NCBI RefSeq assembly: GCF_000321225.1
Contig: NW_004450665.1
Location: forward strand, 436,201-500,200
DNA length: 64,000 bases
From: Odobenus rosmarus divergens
Lineage: Eukaryota > Chordata > Mammalia > Carnivora > Odobenidae
Direction: 5' to 3'
Shown: piece after piece, positions 36,451 through 48,310 of the stretch
Numbering within the stretch: position 1 is the first letter of the stretch
Layout of the letters: every line of letters starts with the position of its first letter
Translations under genes and position numbers: made by a program
Notes under the pieces: model-generated
Seen by the model: only the letters and a program-made list of their open reading frames with translations
Told to the model about the DNA's origin: nothing
The model's database searches: none

Positions 36451-36640
36451 GGGGTGCCTGGGTGGCTCAGTCGCTAAGCGTCTGCCTTCGGCTCAGGTCT
36501 TGATCCCAGGGTCCTGGGATCGAGCCCCGCGTCGGGCTCCCTGCTCGCGGGAAGCCTGCTTCTCCCTCTCCCGCTCCCCCTGCTTGTGTTCCCTCTCTCG
36601 CTGTGTCTCTCTCTGTCAAATAAATAAAATCTTTAAAAAA
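36451..36640 (+). mobile_element. Can-SINE (SINEC), sense, ending at the scaffold gap
   Basis: A full-length copy from ggggtgcctgggtggctcag to caaataaataaaatctttaa, of the 'gtcgctaagcgtctg' subtype. It abuts 50 N, and its 3' half is present again beyond the gap at 36691-36790. Confidence 0.95.
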
Positions 36641-36690
36641 NNNNNNNNNNNNNNNNNNNNNNNNNNNNNNNNNNNNNNNNNNNNNNNNNN
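36641..36690. other. Scaffold gap, 50 N
   Basis: Exactly 50 undetermined bases. The flanks carry the same SINE 3' half on both sides, so the gap probably joins contig ends that overlap instead of spanning missing sequence. Confidence 0.98.
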
Positions 36691-36794
36691 GCAGGAAGCC
36701 TGTTTGCTTCTCCAAAAAAAGCTCCCCCTGCTTAAAAAAAAAAAATCGCTGTGTCTCTCTCTGTCAAATAAATAAAAAAAATAAAAAATATATG
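36691..36794 (+). mobile_element. Second copy of the gap-flanking SINE 3' half, overwritten
   Basis: Starts gcaggaagcctg. It then matches the left copy with the 7 bases ctctccc at 36714-36720 and the 12 bases gtgttccctctc at 36734-36745 replaced by A; spacing is preserved exactly. After the tail, aatatatg at 36787-36794 resembles the start of the left flank's atatgctctgta, whose remainder would fall under the next A12 block. Confidence 0.85.
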
Positions 36795-38099
36795 AAAAAA
36801 AAAAAAAACTTCAGAATATATATGGATAACGTGGAAAAGAGTCAAAAACAGCCGTATATACATGATAATGAAAACTGTTCCATCCTGTGAGGAGTTAAAA
36901 AAAGCTTTTTTCCACCAAAAAAAAAAAAGCTCTATCAGTTCCTGGTCAGAACGCCAGAAAAAAAGAGAACTGAGTTCAAAAAAAAAAAATTACTTGAGAA
37001 TTACAGATAGGATAAGGAAAAAAAATCACTGGTAGAGGAAAAAAAAAAAACTTTCTGATATACTCATGTCGGCACACCTAAAAAAAGTAATCTTGAAAAA
37101 AAAAAAAAAAACCGAGCAGAAGGATGAGTTTCCACAGTGTAAAAAAAATGTGTCCCGGTAAAAAAAAAAAAAAGTTCAATCATCTGTATTGAAAACATTG
37201 TAAAAAAAGACAGTTTTTAAAAAAAAAAAAAAATGATGAGACAGATACTAAGCTCCCAGTAAAAAAAAAAGGCACTTTCAAAAAAAAAAAAAAAAAAAAG
37301 TATTTGAAATACACTAGTTTATCAAAAAAACATGAAAATGGAAAAAAAAAAAAAACTGAGAATTTGCCATACCTAGTAGTTTCTAAAAAAATTACACACC
37401 TATCAAAAAAAAAAAACTATATAAACACATTACAAATATGGGAATAAAAAAATTAATTTTTCACTAAAAAAAAAAAAAAAGGAAAATCTATAAGGTATAA
37501 CTTTCTAAAAAAAGGCGGATATCTGCAAAAAAAAAAAAATCCATTTGTCACTTAAGACTTAATGGCTAAAAAAAAACATGCAAGCGTAAAAAAAAAAAAT
37601 GCAAGATGCATCAACAGTAATTGCTTTAAAAAAAAAAAATAGAGTTTAAAAAAAAAAAAATATAATGCCACAACACTGTAAAAAGATTTAAAAAAATATA
37701 TACATATATAAAAAAAAAAAAATGTGTGTGTATTTTTTTAAGCCTTCCTGAAAAAAAGCTTTATTGAAATAAAAAAAAAAAAGTCAGAGAATAAGTTCAA
37801 GCGTGCTACATAAAAAAACTTCAAACCTTCCAAAAAAAAAAAACTTTCCATCTCACACCTACCCACCGCCATAAAAAAACAGACTTTAATTCAAAAAAAA
37901 AAAACCTTCCTCACTCACTGGCCTCCTTGTATAAAAAAAAGATACCAGAATATAAAAAAAAAAAAATGTTTTCATTTGCACTTTCTCTGTCTGGAAAAAA
38001 ATTCCCCAGACATTAAAAAAAAAAAATAGACAATGACCTTATTCATTTAAACATCAAAAAAAGAGTGAGGGCTGTAAAAAAAAAAAATGTGTTAAAAAA

Positions 38100-38500
38100 T
38101 GTAATCAGACAAAGAAAAAAAAATACCATATGATTTAAAAAAAAAAAAAAATCACTCATATGTGGACTCTAAGAAACAAAAAAAACAAACAAAACAAAAA
38201 AAAAAAAAAATTGAGGAAACAAACTTGGTTACTAGATGGGGAGGGGCTGGGTGATGGGCCCCAAATTGTCGAAGGGAATTAAGAGCTACAAACTTCCAGC
38301 TATAAAGTAAATAAATCATGGGGTTGTAATGTACAGCATAGGGAATATAGTGAATAATATAAAAAAAAGTATGGTGACAGAAAAAAAAAAAACTTGTCAT
38401 GGGGATCATTTCGCAATGTATAAAAAAATCAAATCACCATGAAAAAAAAAAAAAACTAATAGGATATCCTATATCAATTATACTTCAATTAAAAAAAATT
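38100..38500 (+). mobile_element. LINE-1 3' tail, sense, overwritten by the comb
   Basis: 'taccatatgattt', 'atcactcatatgtggactct', 'gggaattaagagctacaaac', 'tgtacagcatagggaatata', 'agtatggtgacag' and 'ggatcatttcgcaatgtat' are the familiar L1 3' end, running to 'atacttcaatt' and a natural A8 at 38491-38498. Two consecutive comb units are clean here. Where blocks fall, the expected bases fit exactly (for example acaaatg, 7 nt, at 38422-38428 and ttgtacacctga, 12 nt, at 38442-38453). Confidence 0.85.
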
Positions 38501-39043
38501 GCAATCTACACCCAACCTATTCTTCCATTCCTGTTGTAGTTTTAAAAAAAATTATCAGTTGCTAAAAAAAAAAAATTTAATTCTTTGCTCATTATCTGTT
38601 TTTTAAAAAAAAGAATACAAGAGTAAAAAAAAAAAAAATTTAGAATTTTTTTTTTTCTCTGTGGCAAAAAAAGTGCCTAGATCCAAAAAAAAAAAAAAGT
38701 GGGTACTTAATAATGTTTGTTGAATGAAAAAAAGGACTATAAAACAAAAAAAAAAAAAATGGTGCCCTGAAGATTGTTACTGAAATGTGTGTGCTGAAAT
38801 GCATGTATGTGGGGTTTAGGGCCAAGCAATCACTAGGACCAAAATGTTAAAAAAAAATCAATATTAACAAAAAAAAAAAAATTTTTTAAGTCATTGACAG
38901 ATATGATATAAAAAAAAGGGGCCAGAGGAAAAAAAAAAAAAATTATGAGTTAAAGAATGAAAGTTATGGAAAAAAAAAATATTGCTACTGAAAAAAAAAA
39001 AAGTCCTGATAAGGATTAAAGAAAAAAAAAAAAAAAAAGTACA

Positions 39044-39240
39044 GGACGCCTAAAAAAAAAAAACTGTTAAGCGTCTGCTTTCGGCTCAGGTCAAAAAAAC
39101 AGGATCCTGGGAAAAAAAAAAAAATCGGGCTCCTTGTTCAGCAGGGAGCCTGCAAAAAAATCTGCTGCTTGCTAAAAAAAAAAAATCAGTTTCTCTCTCT
39201 CTGACAAATAAATAAAAAAAATTTTAAAAAAATAAAAAAA
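39044..39240 (+). mobile_element. Can-SINE (SINEC), sense, overwritten by the comb
   Basis: ggacgcc head, 'ctgttaagcgtctgctttcg', 'gctcaggtc', then A7 where atgatcc is expected (39093-39099), 'caggatcctggg', A12, 'tcgggctccttgttcagcag', A7, 'tctgctgcttgct', A12, and 'ctctgacaaataaataaa'. The order and lengths match an intact SINE. Confidence 0.9.
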
Positions 39241-42014
39241 AAAAAAAATTAAAATTTAAAAAGGTGAGTAGTGATAAAAAAACAAATGTTTTGACAAAAA
39301 AAAAAAATAACAGAAAAGAGATGAAGCTAACCTTAAAAAAAAAATCTTTACTTAGGAAAAAAAAAAAATGAGGTCTGGATATAAATGACAACCAGAGAAA
39401 AAAAAGAATCATGTCAGAAAAAAAAAAAATTACTAACACATACTGTAGTTTCTTTGCCAAAAAAAAGGAGCTGGAGGAAAAAAAAAAAAATCAGGCCAAA
39501 AGTGAAAGTAGGAAATCATAAAAAAATGGAAAACGTGTTAAAAAAAAAAAACCGTATTGAGCTTGTTTTAGTTGGTTTGAAAAAAAAAAGGTGGAAAGGA
39601 AAAAAAAAAAAAGGCATGTTACAACAGATGATGGGAAATTAAAAAAAAGAACTAGAAGTGGAAAAAAAAAAAATCTCGGGAAGGTCGTGGCCGAGCCAGA
39701 ACAAAAAAAACAGTGATTCAGGAAAAAAAAAAAACAAGTTATTTGTATTCTATTGATGTTTTCAAAAAAAATACTAATATATTAAAAAAAAAAAATACGC
39801 GCGGGCTACTATTCTAAGCACTGTAAAAAAAGCGTTGAAAACAAAAAAAAAAAAAACCCCCCGCCCCCCGCCACCGCACCGTGGGAAAAAAAAAGGGAAA
39901 CGTGCAAAAAAAAAAAAAGGGATAACTACTGTGGAGATAACGGAGCAAAAAAAGGAGATAGGAAGCAAAAAAAAAAAAGAGGGACAAGCAGAGGAAAAGG
40001 TGGTATTAAAAAAACTATGGGGGCGGGAAAAAAAAAAAAGCTGCGGATCTCCAAGGACAGAGTGAGAGAAAAAAATCCAAGGACGGGCAAAAAAAAAAAA
40101 CTGAGGAAGGCAGGGGTCAGTGTGGCTGGAAAAAAAGGAGCAAGGGGGAAAAAAAAAAAAAAGGACGGGCTGGGGTAAGGCAGGCGGAGCAAAAAAACAG
40201 AGGGCCTTCAAAAAAAAAAAAAACTGGACTTTCACTCTGAACAAGACCCTGAAAAAAATGACGGCTTGGAGAAAAAAAAAAAAATGTGACTTACATTTGC
40301 AGAGGCTCAGCTAAAAAAACGTGTGCAGGGTAAAAAAAAAAAAACGGGGGCGGGGGGGTGGTTACAAGGTTTTAAAAAAAGGGGGCAGGAGGAAAAAAAA
40401 AAAAAGACCAGAGCGGTGTGGGGTGGGGGGGAGGAAAAAAACAGGAGTGCTCAGAAAAAAAAAAAAGAAGGTAGAGCAGACAGCATTCACGGACCGGTTG
40501 GAAATGAGTGTAGAAGAGAGGGCGGGGGTAGGGTGGGGGTGATGGGGGCTGTAGTGAAAAAAACCCCGGCTTTGTTAAAAAAAAAAAAAAGAATACAGTT
40601 GTCCTTTACTGAAAGAAAAAAAAATGCTTGAGGGGCAAAAAAAAAAAAACTCTTTTAATCTGTGGTGCTCTGCCTCTCAAAAAAATTGTAATTTATAAAA
40701 AAAAAAAAAAACTAGATTGTATAATCGGTGGAATTTCACAAAAAAAGGATTCTGCCGACAAAAAAAAAAAAGGTCATTTAGCATATTCCCCTCCCCCAAA
40801 AAAAAAATGTTTTCAGTGCGAAAAAAAAAAAAGCTGGCAGTCAGGACCGCGAGCTCGGTGAAAAAAAAGTTTGATTTTGCGAAAAAAAAAAAACAGGTGG
40901 AGTTGTGTACTTCCACCGGAAGAAAAAAATCCTTCGGTTTGAAAAAAAAAAAAATTAGCAGCTGTGAATAGCCATTGCTCAGAAAAAAAATGTTAGAAGT
41001 TACAAAAAAAAAAAACTCTAATCCCATCACTTAGTCCTCATTTAAAAAAAAGAATATTTCCATTAAAAAAAAAAAATCTGTGACGGTTCCTACAGGTAAG
41101 GTAGGAAAAAAACTGGATTCTTCACAAAAAAAAAAAAATATTCAAAATAACGAGTTAGTTACTTGGAAAAAAACAAGATTGAACATAAAAAAAAAAAATA
41201 ATGAACTCCTGGAATTAATAAAATACAAAAAAAATGTATTTTATTCCAAAAAAAAAAAATCTTACGGATGTTAAAAAATCATCCTTCTAAAAAAATGGGG
41301 GTTTCTGAAAAAAAAAAAAATTCCAGTAGCTTATTTGTTTATGTGACATAAAAAAACAGGCTTATCTTGAAAAAAAAAAAACCTGAAATCAGTCACTTCA
41401 CCCGGCAGCCCAGTTTCCTCTTAATGAAAATTCGTATTGAGTGATGACAGTCTGGTTCTACAGGTTGTCCTAAAAAAAGGCCTTTTCCAGTAAAAAAAAA
41501 AAAGACATAGGTCTACATTTTTTAAAAAAGAAAAAAAAAGGGTTCCTAGTGAAAAAAAAAAAAAAAATTCAGGAGTATGTAGGGTTATAATTTAAAAAAA
41601 TCAATCTTATATTAAAAAAAAAAAATCACACATTGAAATTTTCAGGGTCCAAAGAAAAAAAGTAATTACTTATTAAAAAAAAAAAACATGTAGAGAGCAT
41701 TTCAGTAACAGAGAAAAAAAAATCCAATTTTACCTAAAAAAAAAAAATGAAAGGGACATTTGTTGACAAGATGAGGAAAAAAATTCTGATTAGAGCAAAA
41801 AAAAAAAACAAAGATTCAGAGGCTTGAGAGAGCACAGAAAAAAAAAGAAAGAGCAGAAAAAAAAAAAAAAGAGGAGTGATGGGTTGGGGAGTCAGGAAAA
41901 AAAAAGAACATGATGAGCAAAAAAAAAAAACCATGAACCGTGAACGTTAGCATCAACCAAAAAAAAAAGCTGTTTTCTGAAAAAAAAAAAAATCTTGTAT
42001 TTAGTTTTTGGGTT

Positions 42015-42228
42015 TCTTTTAAAAAAATCATTTATTTATTAAAAAAAAAAAAGAGAGAGTGAGCAAGCAGGGGAGAGGCAGAAAAAAAGAGAGAGAGAGA
42101 AAAAAAAAAAAAACTCCCTGCTGAGCACAGAGCCTGATGTAGGGCTCCATCTCATGATCCTGAGATCATGACCCGAGCCAAAATCAAGAGTCAGCCACCT
42201 AACAAAAAAAGCCACCCAGGCACAAAAA
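42015..42228 (-). mobile_element. Can-SINE, antisense, overwritten by the comb
   Basis: 'tcatttatttatt' at the left, 'gagagagtgagcaagcaggg', then one clean unit with 'ctgagcacagagcctgatgt' and 'atcatgacccgagcc'. Near the head 'cacctaac' is followed by A7 at 42204-42210 where cgactga is expected, then 'gccacccaggcac'. The block is A on the + strand although the element is antisense. Confidence 0.9.
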
Positions 42229-43150
42229 AAAAAAATTTTTAATAAAAAGCATTTCTTTCTACTTAAAAAAAATAAGGAGAATCTAAAAAAAAAAAATTGA
42301 AGGATGGCGATCCTTAACTTTGTTCAAAAAAAGTTCAGAGAAAGTAAAAAAAAAAAATTTTCTACCACTTAAAGAAGTCCTTGCATAAAAAAAACCCATT
42401 TCGTGGAAAAAAAAAAAACACAGAGGACAAGGTGTGGACCATAGTGTAAAAAAATTTGCAGATGCAGAAAAAAAAAAAAGGCTACAGCCCAGAAAAGTAC
42501 TCTGTGACAAAAAAAGTGTATAGTGCCTAAAAAAAAAAAATCAGCGCCGTCACCAGCAGCGCCGAGCACAAAAAAAAGTACGTCTCCTAAAAAAAAAAAA
42601 AGTCGAGGTTGTTGAACACCCCAGGTAGGCAAAAAAAAGAGTGTTACTTTAAAAAAAAAAAACAGCTGGTGCTTGGAATTGTCTAAACAATAAAAAAAGT
42701 GTGACTTATTAAAAAAAAAAAAAGTCTCCAAAGTGCAGGCAGCTGTGAAAAAAAAAAAACATCACTTGGTTGAAAAAAAAAAAAATGAAACTAAAAAAGT
42801 ACAATTTTCAGAAAAAAAAACCATTGTTTTCAAAAAAAAAAAAAATCAATTTTACGTACATATACGTGTGTATGAAAAAAACTGGTGCTTAATTAAAAAA
42901 AAAAAATTTGGGCAAAAGTGTATCAGAGCCTCTTGTGAACTTTCAGGTAATACCTTCTGAGTTCTTCAGCTATCTTTAACGTAAAGCTGAAAGCATAAAA
43001 AAAGCTGCCCGAGGTAAAAAAAAAAAAAAATAGCGATAAAATTTAGAGCTCTTTATCAAAAAAAGTCATTTAACAGTAAAAAAAAAAAACAAGAAGTTCG
43101 ACCTAATTTTTTTTTCGTAAAAAAATCCTTTAAATGATAAAAAAAAAAAA

Positions 43151-43171
43151 GTGTGTGTGTGTGTGTGTGTG
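43151..43171 (+). repeat. (GT)n microsatellite within the comb
   Basis: Ten GT units between A12 and A7 blocks. The true array may extend under the left A block. Confidence 0.85.
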
Positions 43172-44125
43172 GTATAGAAAAAAAAAAGTTTCCAAAGGAA
43201 AAAAAAAAAAAATCTTTTCCAAGAGATCCATATGCTTTGGAAAAAAAGGCAGCAGATTCAAAAAAAAAAAAAAAAACTAAATCCCTCGGTCTATAGTATA
43301 AAAAAAAAGAAATAAAGCATGAAAAAAAAAAAAGAGAAACCAATGTTCACACTTTTCAGCCTAAAAAAACTCCAGGTGTGACAAAAAAAAAAAAATTTGA
43401 ACCCTTATGCCTCAGTATCCCAAAAAAAAATCATTCAAATAAGAAAAAAAAAAAATACTGCAGGTGAGTGAGAATTTCATAGGGAAAAAAACTAAATGCT
43501 TACTAAAAAAAAAAAAGCATTTAAGGACTTCACAAATAGCAAATAAAAAAAAGATTATTCTTAATAAAAAAAAAAAATAGAAGTGGCATTGTGCTACATC
43601 ACAGACCAATGGGCTATTTGCTGCCCCAAATCAGTGTTGGATTGGAGGCAGTATTGTGGGGAATACTAAAAAAAAGAGTTATAAAAAAAAAAAAAAAAAA
43701 TATTTTAAAGATTTGAGTGGTTTTCTTTAAAAAAAAAAGCCTTGTGCTAAAAAAAAAAAAGAGTATAACCTATGGACTCTTAATAAAGTAAAAAAAGTAA
43801 GTTGTGGACAAAAAAAAAAAAGACACTTAGTTCTTCTGCTGAGGTGGTGCAAAAAAACAGAAAGACGATTAAAAAAAAAAAAAAGAAGGTAAGCAAAAGT
43901 CCAGAAGACAGAATGTGAATGATCCTTCAGGTCATGGTGAGAAGTAGCTCAGCAAAAGCAGAGTTCAGTAACAAAAAAAAGAAATAAGGTTGAAAAAAAA
44001 AAAAGAGAAACTGGGGGCGGAAGGGTGTGCTGGAAAAAAAATGAACTAAGTATAAAAAAAAAAAACTGGGATTTTTTGCCCTGAAGGCTGGTGGAAAAAA
44101 ACAGACTTCGGCAGAAAAAAAAAAA

Positions 44126-44224
44126 ACCTGGGACATTAATAATACACAAATTGCTGAGCCCCAGTCCCCAAGTTTCTGATTCACTAGGTCTGAGGTGGAG
44201 CTCAAGAATTTGCATAAGTAATGA
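44126..44224 (-). mobile_element. MER20-like hAT fossil
   Basis: 'gctgagccccagtccccaag', 'tttctgattcactaggtctg' and 'gagctcaagaatttgcataa' match a common hAT MITE. It is readable because two consecutive comb units are clean. The strand assignment is a guess. Confidence 0.6.
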
Positions 44225-44650
44225 GTCCAATGGACTGAATTGTGTCCTTCCAAGATTTGTATGATGAAATCCTAACCAAAAAAATGACTGAATTTGAAAA
44301 AAAAAAAAAAGTAGGTAATTAAGGTTAAATGAGTTCATAAAAAAAGTGAGATTGGTGGAAAAAAAAAAAAAGGGAAAACGAGCTCTTCCTCTCTCCCACA
44401 TGTGGACACAGTGAGAAGGCAGCCATCTGCAAGCCACGATGAGAGCCCTCACCAGAAGCCAAAAAAACTAGCAACATGATAAAAAAAAAAAAGCCTCCAG
44501 AACCATGAGAAAACAAATGTGAAAAAAACCCCCCAGCTGTGAAAAAAAAAAAAAGCAGCCTGAGTGAATTAATAACCTGAGTAAAAAAAAATGACAACAT
44601 TGAAAAAAAAAAAACCACTCTGAAAACCACTGCTGTGGGCCATAAAAAAA
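44225..44650 (+). mobile_element. MLT1-type LTR (ERVL-MaLR), sense, overwritten by the comb
   Basis: 'ggactgaattgtgtccttcc', 'gatgaaatcctaacc', 'gtaggtaattaaggttaaat', 'agaaggcagccatctgcaag' and 'gcctccagaaccatgagaaa' follow a sense MLT1 LTR across several A blocks. Non-coding. The right boundary is uncertain. Confidence 0.75.
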
Positions 44651-46149
44651 CTTCCAAGTCCCTAAAAAAAAAAAATTCTTCCCTGCACTTGCACTTACCA
44701 TCGCAAAAAAAACTGGATCCTATTAAAAAAAAAAAAAAAAGTCAACCAAGGATGATAGAAAATACAAAAAAATGGGTGCAATTAAAAAAAAAAAAAAGCT
44801 TGTCAGCACTGAGTTTCATGAGTGAAAAAAAAATATTGAGGTGCATAAAAAAAAAAAAAGTCAATTAGTCTTCAGTCCTGGTGGGTGAAAAAAAGGATGG
44901 GGGCAAGAAAAAAAAAAAACAAGTAGCTTGCTACCATCAGCTTTATTTAAAAAAATTCTTCTCTTTGAAAAAAAAAAAAACTTTTGCTTTTTGAATTTTG
45001 CTCTGGTGGAAAAAAAACACAATGTGACTAAAAAAAAAAAACAGTTTACAGTTTGGGCACTAGGAGAATTAAAAAAAAAGTAAGCAGAATAAAAAAAAAA
45101 AAGTGCTGGTCTTGTTCTTCATTCCTTCCCTAAAAAAACCTGGATGCCCTCAAAAAAAAAAAAGCAGCCACTAAGAGGTCTCACACACTTACAAAAAAAC
45201 TTTTCAAAACCAAAAAAAAAAAAAAACCTCAGGAAAAATAGGATAAATTTTTTAAAAAAATATTTCAGTTACAAAAAAAAAAAAAAAGCTAAACATACTT
45301 TTTGTCAACCTCCAAAAAAAATTTCAGGGGGAATAAAAAAAAAAAAGAAATCAAGAGTTAATTGTTAATCTGCACAAAAAAAGATTATTTTCTTGAAAAA
45401 AAAAAAATTGTATTTCCAGACCTTTGTAGATGATTAAAAAAAATAATAGATTGTACAAAAAAAAAAAATTTATCCTATGCTGCTTGCCTGTATGTACAAA
45501 AAAATGTATATAATTTTAAAAAAAAAAAAATTAGTACTTAATAAATGTTTGCTGATTGAAAAAAAATTAAAATATATAAAAAAAAAAAAAACCTCATCCT
45601 ACCTTCAGGCAGTTGTTTTAAAAAAATTCAGGTTTGTCAAAAAAAAAAAAACAGGGCCACACTTCTGGAACTCTCATTTGAAAAAAATTGGTTGGGGCCC
45701 AAAAAAAAAAAATTTTAAAAAACCATCCATGGGTAGTTCTGAAAAAAAAACACTAAGAAGCAAAAAAAAAAAATTATGGTGTGAAGGTCTCTCATGTTAG
45801 ACAAAAAAATTTCACTTCTCCAAAAAAAAAAAAATTAGAGGGAATATTAGAACTTGTCTGGCCAAAAAAAAGAAAATGGCATAAAAAAAAAAAAACTACT
45901 TCAGCTAACCTAGGTTGGCATTGTAAAAAAAATTAATCCTTTTCAAAAAAAAAAAACTAAATGTTATACAGCAGCCTTCCCTTCTGAGTCATTCTTCATA
46001 CTCCCAATTTCTGTTTCCCAGGCTAGCTAATCTGTAGAACAGCTGAAAAAAAAAAAAGGAGTAGTTAAAAAAAAAAAATTCTTTATGATCGTGTTCTGTG
46101 TATGTCCAAAAAAAAACACAATTTAATAAAAAAAAAAAATTTGTTGTGG

Positions 46150-46348
46150 TTTTTTTTTGTTTTTAAAGAAAAAAATTATTTATTTGAGAAAAAAAAAAAA
46201 AGAGAGCACATGAGAGGAGGGAGGGTCAGAAAAAAAAGCAGACTCCCTGAAAAAAAAAAAACCTGATACAGGACTTGATCCTGGAACTCCAGGATCATGA
46301 CCTGAGCCAAAGGCAGTCACTTAACCAACTGAGCCACCCAGGCGCCCC
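46150..46348 (-). mobile_element. Can-SINE, antisense, overwritten by the comb
   Basis: Poly-T and 'gtttttaaag', 'ttatttatttgag', 'gagagcacatgagaggaggg', then a clean unit with 'actccaggatcatgacctga' and 'gactgagcc'-type head 'aactgagccacccaggcgcc'. Confidence 0.9.
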
Positions 46349-48134
46349 TTTAAAAAAATGTTTTAAGGAGGAAAAAAAAAAAATAATTGGGTTTTTTTTT
46401 TTCCTCCTTCCTAAAAAAATTCAATTTTAAATAAAAAAAAAAAACTTCTTAACTAAGACTGAATTATATTGGAAAAAAAATAGTAGTACTTGTAAAAAAA
46501 AAAAAAATATAAAGTATATTCATTATAGTCATGGAAAAAAAAATGAATATCAAAAAAAAAAAAAAAAGTTATGCACTTAAAATGTTATTCTTTATAAAAA
46601 AAGTCTTACCCTCAAAAAAAAAAAAAAGGCTCTATAGTTTCTAATGATACTTATGAAAAAAAATTGATTTTGTATGAAAAAAAAAAAAATTTTTATTTTG
46701 ATAAATGGTTGTGCCATACCGTTAGCCAACAAATGTAGCATTACTCATTATTGGTTTCTCACAACTTTACAAGAGTAGAAAAAAAATCTCTTCTTTTTAA
46801 AAAAAAAAAATTTAAAAATGGAATCAATTTTAAAGTAAGAAAAAAACCATTCGTTATGGAAAAAAAAAAAATTGCCATGTTACTTACTAATTCAGTTGTT
46901 AAAAAAAAGCTTTGTAAAAGAAAAAAAAAAAAGACAAAGTTACTTTATTCCATAGAAGAGCAAAAAAATTTAGAGGAAGGCAAAAAAAAAAAAGAATGAA
47001 CAAATTCTCCCTAAACAAAGGAAAAAAAAAATGGGTATCCAAAAAAAAAAAAAAGTTAACATGTTTTATATTTATAACCCCAGAACTGCAAATGTAGTAA
47101 TATCTGAACTTACGAAAGACAAAAATCATTAAACAATGAAATATAAAAAAAAAATAAATACTTTAAAAAAAAAAAATTGATAAGTTAGATACCAAGAGAA
47201 AGTTTAAAAAAATCCCACTTGAGAAAAAAAAAAAAAATCCTAATGCTTTTAGATAAAATATTTCCCAAAAAAAGGGCACAACCTATAAAAAAAAAAAAAA
47301 ATGCTCATTTGTATATCTTAGATATAGAAAAAAAAATCAACATGAGTAAAAAAAAAAAATCTGCAGAGTAATTTTAGGAGAGGGGAAAAAAAAAACTTCC
47401 CCTGGACCAAAAAAAAAAAATAAAGTGAATGACTCTGAGTAGTTGCAATGCCTTCATCAGATGACTCAGTGAGATCGTGGGAAGAGCAAGGAGAGAACAC
47501 TGAAGGAAAAAAAAAAATAATTTGAAAAGGAAAAAAAAAAAAAGGTTGCAGCTAACTAACAAGACCCAAAAAAAAAAATCAGAGCAGTAGGAAAAAAAAA
47601 AAATTAGGAAATCCTAACAATCAAGAAGTTAGAAAAAAAGAGTGTTAAACAAAAAAAAAAAAAATAAAAAAAGAAGAATGAACAAAAGAAAATAAAAAAA
47701 TGGTCAGTAGTGAAAAAAAAAAAAAGGAAGCCAAGCCTTGGCTTTGGCTGTTGGAAAAAAACTGGAGTTTCCTGAAAAAAAAAAAAGGTGGGTAGAGCCA
47801 CTGAAGAATGAATAGAAAAAAAGAACAGCAAGTGAAAAAAAAAAAAAAGTTCCATGGTAAGGAGGGAGGGCTAAATAAAAAAATGCTGCTTAGTCAAAAA
47901 AAAAAAAAAAAGCGAGGGTTTGGGAATTTTTTATATTAAAAAAAATGAGGGAGTTATAAAAAAAAAAAAAAATGGAGGAGGCGGTAGAGAGGAAGAGGAA
48001 AAAAATGTAAAACAAAAAAAAAAAAAAAAACCCCAGGAGAGACAAGACAATGTGGAATTTGCCTTGGGGGGGGGAAAAAAGAATACCTGCTCTGAGAAGG
48101 GAATAAAGGAAAGAGTAGAGATTTTCATTAAATT

Positions 48135-48310
48135 CTATTGACCGACACCGTTCTTGACATTTTATCTCCTTTAGCTCTCAGAAAAAAATGAACTAACTTT
48201 AAAAAAAAAAAAATGCAAAGTAGGGCTCAGAGAGGTGAATAAAAAAAAAAAAGGTCACTGTGAAAAAAAAAAAAAAAGCAGGGTTCAAACGCAAATCTAG
48301 CTTAAAAAAA
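48135..48310 (-). mobile_element. MIR SINE, antisense, overwritten by the comb
   Basis: 'attttatctcctttagctct', 'tgaactaactt', 'tagggctcagagaggtgaat', 'ggtcactgtg' and 'gcagggttcaaacgcaaatc' keep the reverse-complement MIR order across the A blocks. Confidence 0.7.

Noticed and set aside
39774..40244. 156-residue minus-strand Phe-rich frame and similar Lys-rich frames
   Set aside because: They are produced by comb A blocks removing stop codons. FFFF or KKKK runs recur at comb spacing.
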